From the NCBI GenBank assembly GCA_023251275.1, contig JAHEZC010000186.1:1-5995 (forward strand): a stretch of DNA of 5,995 bases. The letters are read 5' to 3'. Positions 1 to 5,284 of this stretch are shown piece by piece (the first letter of the stretch is position 1; every line of letters begins with the position of its first letter). A program made the translations under genes and the position numbers. The DNA is from Parafilimonas sp. (lineage in GTDB: Bacteria > Bacteroidota > Bacteroidia > Chitinophagales > Chitinophagaceae). The notes below the pieces were generated by a model, which was not told the origin of the DNA, searched no databases, and saw only the letters and a list, made by a program, of their open reading frames with translations.

Positions 1-619
1 CATGCGTAAAACCCATTTCCTTTACGTATGGCACAAGTCGTTCTGATATCTCCGCATAACTGTTGTAGCGATGCTCATCATTTTTATCAGGACGCATCCA
101 GCTTGCAAGATGCATTTCATACACACTCCAGGGAGCATTGAGTGCATTGTGTTTTTTTCTTTCCTTCATCCATTCATCATCAGTCCATTCATAAAATGTT
201 CCCCACGTGATAGATGCTGTTAATGGTTTCATTTCCCATAAGTGCGCAAAAGGATCGCCTTTATCCAGCCGTATACCTGCAAAGCCATGTATATGATATT
301 TATACGATTCTCCTGCAGGTATATTGGGTATAAATCCTTCCCATATACCCGAATTATCAAGCCTTACAAATAATTTATGTTCCTCATTGTTCCAGTGATT
401 AAAATTTCCCATGACGCTTACCTGTGTTGCATTGGGCGCCCATACGGCAAAATAAGTACCCTGTGTGCTCAATACTTCAACCTGCTTATTGCCAAAGAAC
501 TCGTATAAGCGATAGTGCGTACCCCGCTGAAAATTCTGAATGTCTTCGTCAGTAAACAGCGAATAATTCCATACACGCTTAGTGCTATCCACGAAGTGGA
601 TGTCTTCATATTTTTTCAT
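1..619 (-). CDS. glgB: 1,4-alpha-glucan branching enzyme, N-terminal part (3' end outside window)
   Basis: Glycogen branching enzyme makes alpha-1,6 branches by moving a cut alpha-1,4-glucan chain onto a neighbouring chain; it is cytoplasmic. Translating the minus strand from the ATG at 619 gives 206 uninterrupted codons to the left edge. Residues about 53-130 form a CBM48-type N-terminal beta domain, with FAVWAPNATQVSVMGNFNHW (58-77) matching the classic FAVWAPNA..V.V.GDFN.W signature. Residues about 164-206 begin the GH13 catalytic barrel: YEMHLASW (167-174; usually YE.HLGSW) and MGFTH (202-206; usually MGFTHVE). The catalytic Asp/Glu/Asp lie outside the window. There is no extra N-terminal domain of the E. 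coli GlgB kind, so this is the shorter form. An in-frame stop at 644-646 (minus strand) lies shortly upstream, which supports this ATG. No Shine-Dalgarno site is visible. The gene is divergent from the barrel gene at 812. A GH13 maltooligosyltrehalose trehalohydrolase is the main alternative, but the motifs fit GlgB better. Confidence 0.9.
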   Translation of the reverse strand, partial: MKKYEDIHFVDSTKRVWNYSLFTDEDIQNFQRGTHYRLYEFFGNKQVEVLSTQGTYFAVWAPNATQVSVMGNFNHWNNEEHKLFVRLDNSGIWEGFIPNIPAGESYKYHIHGFAGIRLDKGDPFAHLWEMKPLTASITWGTFYEWTDDEWMKERKKHNALNAPWSVYEMHLASWMRPDKNDEHRYNSYAEISERLVPYVKEMGFTH

Positions 620-625
620 GGTAAG

Positions 626-748
626 AATTGGTTTTTGAATGTATTAAAGAACGCAGAATTGGTTTGTCACAGTTTTGAAGGCATGCCAAATGCCGTACAG
701 AAATGATAATAACCATTAACGTAAAATTAGGGATGCAAAAATTGGTTT
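626..748 (+). repeat. Three direct copies of AATTGGTTT
   Basis: AATTGGTTT occurs at 626-634, 657-665 and 740-748. The first two copies share a preceding G (GAATTGGTTT) and start 31 bp apart, about three helical turns; the third starts 83 bp further on, about eight turns. All lie in the divergent gap between glgB and the outer membrane protein gene. Same-face spacing would suit a DNA-binding regulator, but in A+T-rich DNA a 9-mer may recur by chance, and no regulator is identified. Confidence 0.4.
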
Positions 749-751
749 GCA
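734..751. repeat. Inverted repeat TGCAAA-N6-TTTGCA
   Basis: Perfect 6-bp arms (734-739 and 746-751) flank a 6-nt centre. A further TGCAA (762-766) lies 10 bp downstream. The element overlaps the third AATTGGTTT copy and lies 60-77 bp before the start codon at 812, a sensible place for an operator. It could equally be a chance palindrome; no RNA role is apparent because the stem is weak. Confidence 0.35.
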
Positions 752-811
752 CAACAATTTATGCAATTTCACGTATTATATCTAATTCTCACCAACCCTT
801 TTTAAGGCTTT

Positions 812-3598
812 ATGAAAAAACCATTCCTGCTGCTTACATTCTGCATGAGTTTCTGCGTAATTATTTTTGCGCAGATTGCATCAGTAAAGGGCGTTGTCAC
901 CGATACCGCCAGTAAAGAAAACCTGAATAATACTGTGATCTCAATGCTGCGATCCAAAGATTCCATCCTGTATAAATTTACCCGCACTAACCAAAAAGGC
1001 TCATTTGAATTAAAAAACCTGCAGCCGGGAAGTTATGTCCTGCTCATTACTTATCCTCAATATGCGGATTATGTGGATCATATTGAATTAACCGACAGCA
1101 CTGCTCTTAATCTTGGCAACATACCAATGATATTGAAGGCGAATTTGCTGAAAGAAGTAATAGTGCGACAGCAGATCGGCGCTATACGCCTGAAAGGTGA
1201 CACAACAGAATATACGGCTGACAGCTTTAAAGTGCAGCCAAATGCAACCGTGGAAGACCTGCTGAAAAAACTGCCCGGCATTCAGGTTGATAAGAATGGG
1301 CAGATCACTGCACAGGGGGAAAGGGTGCAGAAAGTGTTAGTGGACGGAGAAGAGTTTTTTGGTGATGATCCCACACTCGTTACACAAAACCTGAGAGCAG
1401 ATATGGTGGATAAGATACAGGTGTATGATAAAAAAAGTGACCAGGCAACTTTTACGGGAATTGATGATGGCGAAAAGCAAAAGACGATAAACCTTAAACT
1501 GAAAGACGATAAAAAGAATGGCTATTTCGGAAAAATAAATTTAGGTGCAGGAACAGATGGATATCATGACAACCAGGCCATGATCAACATGTTTAAAAAG
1601 AAACAAAAATTTGCTGCGTATGGTATAGTGTCAAATACCGGCAAGACAGGGTTGAACTGGCAGGATAGGGATAGCTACGGGGAAAGCATTGCAAACCAGT
1701 TTGATTATGATGAAAACACAGGCTATTCTTTCAACGGAGCAGAGAATGACGATCTTGATTCCTGGAGCGGGCGTTATGACGGACAGGGATTTCCGCTTGT
1801 GCAAACGGGGGGGCTGCATTATAATAATAAATGGAATGATGATAAAGAAACTGCCAATGCCAATTATAAATTTATGGAGTTGCATGTAAACGGCAACAGC
1901 GCTACCAATTCGCAATACATATTGCCCGATACGCTGTATTATAACAATCAACGGGAAAGTTTCGCCAATAAAATTGTACGTAACAGGGCAAGCGGCAGCT
2001 ATGAATATCAATTCGATTCCACTTCATCCATTAAGATAATTACCGACGGAGGGATTGACCATAAGATAACCAACAGGCTGTTTTATTCCGAAGCCCTTGC
2101 AAGCGACAGTTCCCTCGTGAACCGGAGTAACAGGAGTATTTCTACTGACGGTAACAACCGTTCTGTTAATTCCAACATCCTTTGGCGAAAAAAGTTGAAG
2201 AAGAAAGGAAGGACGATTTCAATTAACCTGAAAGAAACATACAACAACAATACCTCCGACGGATACATCTATGCGGATAATGAATATTTCACAGATGGAA
2301 GCAGTTCTCAGCAGATTACCGACCAGTATAAATCCTATCATGATGAAAGTGTATTGTTTGATACAAGGATTACCTATACCGAACCATTGTCTAAAATATC
2401 TGCGTTAATCTTCAACTATGGCATCGTGGTTAATAACAGCAATTCAGACCGAAGTTCTTTCAACAAATCAAACAATGGAAAATATACTGAGTTGGACAGC
2501 CTTTACAGCAACGACTATTCGTTCAACATTTTTACACACAGGGCCGGAGCGTTTTATAATTTAATTCAAAAGAAGTTCAGGCTCAATGTTGGCAATAATA
2601 TTGGCTACACCAGCTTTGACCAGAAAGATCTCCATACTGATTTTGTATTCAAAAGAAATTTTGTAAACTGGTATCCGCAGGCATCAATAAGGTACATGTT
2701 TTCACCGCAACAAAGAATTTCGCTGAATTATAATGGGAATACAAGGCAACCATCTATTCAGCAAATACAGCCGGTATTAACAAATGAGGATCCGCTGAAT
2801 ATTTCAATCGGTAATCCAGACCTGAAGCCCGAATTCAGAAACAATATCGGGATGTATTTTTCGGACTATAAAGCTTTAAAAGACAGGTATATCGGGATTT
2901 ACTTTAATTCTGGTTTTACGCAAAATGCTATCAGCAGTAAAGATTATATTGATACGCTTGGCCGAAAAGTTTACCAGGCCGTAAACCTTGATGGCAATAG
3001 AGATTTTAATGCTTCTCTGAACTATGGATTTAAAATAAAAAAGATTGAAACAAGAATTAATTTTAACGGGAATTTTAACGGAGGCCGGTATGTAAATATT
3101 GTAAACAACGTACTCAACGTAACCAAAAGCGGTAATTATACGTTGGGAATTTATATTTATAAGGATAAGGAAAAAAAATACAGCATCAATTTATCCGGTG
3201 CAGCTACTTATACAAACAGCAGCTCATCTGTTCAGCAGAATATCAAAACCAAATACTGGACATTTAATATAAATCCGAATTTTGATGTATTCCTTCCGAT
3301 GAAACTGCAGATACATTCAGATTGCGATTTCAACTTCAGGCAAAAAACCACTGTATTCGATAACAATACCAACGTGATCTTATGGAATGCATGGTTTGGC
3401 AAAAAATTGCTGAAGAATGATGTGTTGCTTTTGAAAGTATCTGCCAATGACATACTCGACCAGAATATCGGTTTCAACAGGATGGTAAACAGCAATTATA
3501 TTTCGCAGAATACTTACAGCACCATTCAGCGTTATTTCCTGTTTTCGGTAGTGTGGAATTTTAATAAAGCAGGTATAAAAGCCCCCGGGCAGGATTAA
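812..3598 (+). CDS. TonB-dependent-receptor-like outer membrane beta-barrel protein with carboxypeptidase-regulatory-like N-terminal domain
   Basis: A 928-residue outer membrane protein of a widespread Bacteroidota family (OMP_b-brl_3 type). Residues 1-20 are a signal peptide (MKK, hydrophobic core, cut probably at FA|Q). Residues about 25-108 resemble a carboxypeptidase-regulatory beta-sandwich (VKGVVTD, then NQKGSFELKNLQPGSYVL). LKEVIV (113-118) sits where SusC-like proteins carry a TonB box. Residues about 125-230 are plug-like, with the family hallmark VLVDGEEFFGDDP (175-187) and QATFTGIDDG (211-220). From about 235 on the protein is rich in Asn, Ser and aromatics with alternating strands, as in a barrel. 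It includes RQPS (645-648) and GNPDLKPE (667-674), typical of TonB-dependent receptors, and a last strand RYFLFSVVWNF followed by a short tail. No SusD gene follows, so it is not a classical glycan SusC/D pair. The next gene, 23 bp on, encodes a GLPGLI protein. The substrate is unknown; peptide, metal or siderophore uptake, or a structural role, are all open. Confidence 0.88.
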   Translation: MKKPFLLLTFCMSFCVIIFAQIASVKGVVTDTASKENLNNTVISMLRSKDSILYKFTRTNQKGSFELKNLQPGSYVLLITYPQYADYVDHIELTDSTALNLGNIPMILKANLLKEVIVRQQIGAIRLKGDTTEYTADSFKVQPNATVEDLLKKLPGIQVDKNGQITAQGERVQKVLVDGEEFFGDDPTLVTQNLRADMVDKIQVYDKKSDQATFTGIDDGEKQKTINLKLKDDKKNGYFGKINLGAGTDGYHDNQAMINMFKKKQKFAAYGIVSNTGKTGLNWQDRDSYGESIANQFDYDENTGYSFNGAENDDLDSWSGRYDGQGFPLVQTGGLHYNNKWNDDKETANANYKFMELHVNGNSATNSQYILPDTLYYNNQRESFANKIVRNRASGSYEYQFDSTSSIKIITDGGIDHKITNRLFYSEALASDSSLVNRSNRSISTDGNNRSVNSNILWRKKLKKKGRTISINLKETYNNNTSDGYIYADNEYFTDGSSSQQITDQYKSYHDESVLFDTRITYTEPLSKISALIFNYGIVVNNSNSDRSSFNKSNNGKYTELDSLYSNDYSFNIFTHRAGAFYNLIQKKFRLNVGNNIGYTSFDQKDLHTDFVFKRNFVNWYPQASIRYMFSPQQRISLNYNGNTRQPSIQQIQPVLTNEDPLNISIGNPDLKPEFRNNIGMYFSDYKALKDRYIGIYFNSGFTQNAISSKDYIDTLGRKVYQAVNLDGNRDFNASLNYGFKIKKIETRINFNGNFNGGRYVNIVNNVLNVTKSGNYTLGIYIYKDKEKKYSINLSGAATYTNSSSSVQQNIKTKYWTFNINPNFDVFLPMKLQIHSDCDFNFRQKTTVFDNNTNVILWNAWFGKKLLKNDVLLLKVSANDILDQNIGFNRMVNSNYISQNTYSTIQRYFLFSVVWNFNKAGIKAPGQD

Positions 3599-3621
3599 TA
3601 ATATCATTAAAAATTTGCTTC

Positions 3622-4365
3622 ATGAAAATTCAGTCATTTATTACGGTATGTATCATTTTATCTGGCATGAATGTGCATGCACAAAACTCGGTTTTTCTTT
3701 CACAGGGAAGAATAGAGTTTGAACGAAAAATAAATTTGTACGCACAAATTGACGACGAAGATGACCAGGCATGGAAAGACCTGATGAAGAAGAGCAGGCC
3801 GCAGTTTAAATCAAACTATTTCGACCTGCTGTTTACGCAAAATAAAACACTCTACAGGCCCGGCAGGGAAAACACAGATAACAACAGGCTATGGCCGCAG
3901 CCCGCTGAAGACAATACCGTATTTACTGACCTCGATAAAGAACAAAAGGTAAGTCAGAAAAATGTGTTTGAAGAGAGGTTTCTCCTGCAGGACAGCACCA
4001 GAAAAATACAGTGGAAGATAACGGATGAAACCCGTGTTATTGCCGGCCTTGAATGCCGCAGGGCTAATGCACTCATCATGGATTCAATTTACATAGTAGC
4101 TTTTTATACAGATGCCATTACTATATCCGGCGGACCGGAATCTTTTATGGGGTTGCCCGGCATGATACTCGGCGTTGCTATTCCCCATGAACATATCACA
4201 TGGTTTGCTACAAAAGTGTATGCAGAAACCATAAAGGATACAGAACTAACTCCGCCTGCAAAAGGAAAGAAAATAAACAACACTTCTTTATTGGAAACAT
4301 TACGCGACTCTATGAAAGATTGGGGGAAATGGGGACAGCGCTATATTAAGCAGATAATGATTTAA
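3622..4365 (+). CDS. GLPGLI family exported protein
   Basis: A 247-residue protein of the GLPGLI (Porph_ging) family, whose biochemical function is not established. Residues 1-20 are a signal peptide with a good signal peptidase I site (VHA|Q, cut after 20), so the mature protein is periplasmic or surface-located; there is no lipobox Cys. The body has the family's layout: an early beta segment (RIEFERKINLY, 30-40), a middle part with KIQWKITDETRVIAGLECRRA (128-148), where the family usually has a W.I..E...I.GY.C..A-type segment, then FYTDAITISGGPESFMGLPGMIL (161-183) with the naming motif as GLPGMI (177-182). One Cys remains in the mature chain (145). Length is normal for the family and the C-terminus is basic. 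The gene starts 23 bp after the barrel gene with no terminator between, so co-transcription is very likely. The family commonly sits beside such barrel proteins, which suggests a joint role at the outer membrane; that is inference. Confidence 0.92.
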   Translation: MKIQSFITVCIILSGMNVHAQNSVFLSQGRIEFERKINLYAQIDDEDDQAWKDLMKKSRPQFKSNYFDLLFTQNKTLYRPGRENTDNNRLWPQPAEDNTVFTDLDKEQKVSQKNVFEERFLLQDSTRKIQWKITDETRVIAGLECRRANALIMDSIYIVAFYTDAITISGGPESFMGLPGMILGVAIPHEHITWFATKVYAETIKDTELTPPAKGKKINNTSLLETLRDSMKDWGKWGQRYIKQIMI

Positions 4366-4468
4366 GAAAGCTGTGCAGGCAATTATAAAATGCACTACAT
4401 AGCCACCATGTATCTTACACGTAATTTAAATTTCCATTCATTACACATTTACTTCCCTGAAATGGTTA

Positions 4469-4500
4469 TTGCAGGTAACGAAAATTTATAGTTAGTTTTA
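4469..4500 (+). promoter_or_regulatory. Putative Bacteroidota-type promoter of the ankyrin genes
   Basis: TAGTTTTA (4493-4500) matches 7 of 8 positions of the Bacteroidota -7 box TAnnTTTG, and a TTG (4469-4471) lies 21 bp upstream, within the usual range for the -33 element. Transcription would begin near 4504-4507, giving a leader of about 15-18 nt before the ATG at 4522. Both elements are short and the final G of the box is missing, so this is a candidate only. Confidence 0.4.
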
Positions 4501-4513
4501 GTTCACGACTAAA
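4497..4513 (+). repeat. Small inverted repeat TTTAGT-N5-ACTAAA before the first ankyrin gene
   Basis: Perfect 6-bp arms (4497-4502 and 4508-4513) flank the loop TCACG and end 8 nt before the ATG at 4522. The left arm overlaps the end of the putative -7 box, so the palindrome would cover the expected transcription start. It may be an operator. The stem has only one G-C pair per arm, so a stable RNA hairpin is unlikely, and chance is quite possible. Confidence 0.3.
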
Positions 4514-4521
4514 TTATTACT

Positions 4522-5220
4522 ATGAACAAATTCATCGAAGCAGTTAAAAATTCAGACCTCACTTCCATTAAAGAATTGCTTCATAAAAATCCGGATTGGA
4601 TTAATTGGTCTGAAGACAACGGTAAAAATGCACTTCATTATTTATGTGGCCTTCCTGTTGCAAAAGACCCGCAGAAAGCTGAAATCTGTTTTCAAATTCT
4701 GAAGTTGCTTTTGAAAAGCGGCATGAACATGAATGCTGTGCATAAAATTCCTGACACCTGCGGATTCTTTCCTGCTGCGCCTCTATGGTATGCATATACC
4801 CGCGGCAGAAATGAAAAGCTTTTCACTTACCTTTTATCGAGGGGCGCTGATCCGGAAAATTGCATGTTTGCTATTGCCTGGAATGATGATGTGAAATCCG
4901 CAGGTTTGTTTAGAAAGCATGGCGCTGAAATAGACAAAGGCGCAAGTGGAAATACACCATTTCTTGCCGCCTGGAACTGGAAGAGGTTCAACGTGGCGGA
5001 ATGGTTTTTAAAAAATGGCGCTGATGTAAATTTTACTAACCAGGATGGAAATACCGCCCTCCTTTATGCAGTAAAAAGAAAATATAAAATTGAACAGGTA
5101 AAATTGCTGCTGCATTTTGGCGCTGATTTCAATAAAGAAAATAAAGATGGGGTATCGCCTAAAAAATTAGCTGAATTAAATCGCCAAAAAAAGATTTTGA
5201 GTCTTTTTGTGAACAGATAA
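4522..5220 (+). CDS. Ankyrin repeat protein
   Basis: A complete 232-residue protein built almost wholly of ankyrin repeats, which are protein-binding helix-turn-helix-loop units. Approximate repeats: a degenerate capping unit at 2-30 (FIEAVKNSDLTSIKELL), 33-72 (GKNALHYLCG ... LLLKSGMNMNA, with an insertion), 84-111 (LWYAYTRGRNEKLFTYLLSRGADP), 112-140, 142-171 (GNTPFLAAWNWKRFNVAEWF then KNGADVN), 175-204 (DGNTALLYAVKRKYKIEQVK then LLLHFGADFN) and a short cap at 209-232 (DGVSPKKLAELNRQKKILSL). There is no signal peptide or membrane segment, so it should be cytoplasmic. The four last full repeats end in GAD or GAE. No enzyme domain is fused to it and the partner is unknown. No Shine-Dalgarno site precedes the ATG, as is usual in this phylum. 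Another ankyrin-type gene starts 64 bp downstream on the same strand. Fold assignment is sure; function cannot be given. Confidence 0.9.
   Translation: MNKFIEAVKNSDLTSIKELLHKNPDWINWSEDNGKNALHYLCGLPVAKDPQKAEICFQILKLLLKSGMNMNAVHKIPDTCGFFPAAPLWYAYTRGRNEKLFTYLLSRGADPENCMFAIAWNDDVKSAGLFRKHGAEIDKGASGNTPFLAAWNWKRFNVAEWFLKNGADVNFTNQDGNTALLYAVKRKYKIEQVKLLLHFGADFNKENKDGVSPKKLAELNRQKKILSLFVNR
4843..5126 (+). repeat. Codon-level repeat GGCGCTGA in four ankyrin units
   Basis: The octamer GGCGCTGA occurs in the same frame at 4843-4850, 4921-4928, 5017-5024 and 5119-5126, encoding Gly-Ala-Asp/Glu at the end of successive ankyrin repeats. The intervals are 78, 96 and 102 bp (26, 32 and 34 residues), so only the last two are near the standard 33-residue period. 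Identical codons (GGC GCT) in all four contrast with GGA GCC at the matching place in the next gene (5675-5680). Confidence 0.7.
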
Positions 5221-5235
5221 AATTTCCTCTTTCAA

Positions 5236-5249
5236 ATTGTTTCAACAAT
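5236..5249. repeat. Palindrome ATTGTT-TC-AACAAT touching the second ankyrin gene's -7-like box
   Basis: Perfect 6-bp arms (5236-5241 and 5244-5249) are separated by only 2 nt, so this fits a dimer-binding DNA site better than an RNA hairpin. The last base is also the first base of the TAACTTTG box at 5249-5256, so a bound protein would block a polymerase using that box. No regulator is known here, and A+T-rich palindromes of this size do occur by chance. Confidence 0.4.
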
Positions 5250-5256
5250 AACTTTG
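5249..5256 (+). promoter_or_regulatory. Perfect Bacteroidota -7 box TAACTTTG before the second ankyrin gene
   Basis: TAACTTTG matches TAnnTTTG at all fixed positions. It ends 28 nt before the ATG at 5285, so transcription would begin about 20-25 nt before the start codon. A TTG at the proper distance upstream is missing: the nearest ones lie at 5237-5239 (only 9 bp away) and 5207-5209 (39 bp). The promoter may therefore be weak or need an activator. Read-through from the first ankyrin gene is the alternative. Confidence 0.45.
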
Positions 5257-5284
5257 GTATTATCCCTGCGTAAAAATTTCTGCA

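Larger units (their letters stand above)
620..811. promoter_or_regulatory. Divergent intergenic region between glgB and the outer membrane protein gene
   Basis: This 192-bp gap must hold the start signals of two divergent transcripts, and I see no convincing gene in it. There is no perfect TAnnTTTG box on either strand. On the plus strand TTGGTTTG (742-749) and CAGTTTTG (670-677) each match 7 of 8 positions, without a well-spaced upstream TTG. On the minus strand AATTTTTG (743-736) matches 7 of 8 and has TTG (766-764) 20 bp upstream; this could serve glgB with a leader of about 115 nt. The region also holds three copies of AATTGGTTT and an inverted repeat, listed separately. An AAGG (804-807) sits 4 nt before the ATG at 812 and is at best a weak ribosome binding site. 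The promoter assignments are guesses; the regulatory role of the gap follows from the gene arrangement. Confidence 0.4.
4366..4521. other. Intergenic gap between the GLPGLI gene and the first ankyrin gene
   Basis: These 156 A+T-rich bases hold no credible gene and no clear GC-rich hairpin followed by a T-run, so the end of the barrel/GLPGLI transcript is not visible. The right-hand end holds a promoter-like pair and a small hairpin, listed separately. The gap is much longer than the 23 bp inside the upstream operon, which suggests that the ankyrin genes form their own transcription unit. Confidence 0.5.

Noticed and set aside
661..680. CRP/FNR-like half-site TGTCACA in the divergent region
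   Set aside because: Only one half-site is present; the matching partner at the right spacing is absent.
515..915. Short plus-strand open frames (63 and 70 codons) around the glgB start and the beginning of the barrel gene
   Set aside because: They overlap confirmed genes in other frames, show no recognisable domain, and the second is out of frame with the well-supported signal peptide starting at 812.
1631..2011. 126-codon minus-strand frame inside the barrel gene
   Set aside because: Hydrophobic, low-information antisense shadow of a gene whose plus-strand product is clearly a known family; no start context or motif supports it.
812..3598. SusC-type glycan importer, considered because of the glycogen enzyme next door
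   Set aside because: No SusD follows, the plug motifs are those of the other barrel family, and glgB is on the opposite strand and cytoplasmic.
3232..3607. Two minus-strand frames (87 and 75 codons) over the end of the barrel gene
   Set aside because: They overlap each other and the conserved last barrel strands; best explained as antisense shadows.
4366..4470. Intrinsic terminator after the GLPGLI gene
   Set aside because: No GC-rich stem followed by a T-run could be found; the small A+T-rich palindromes (such as AATTTAAATT at 4423-4432) are not terminators.
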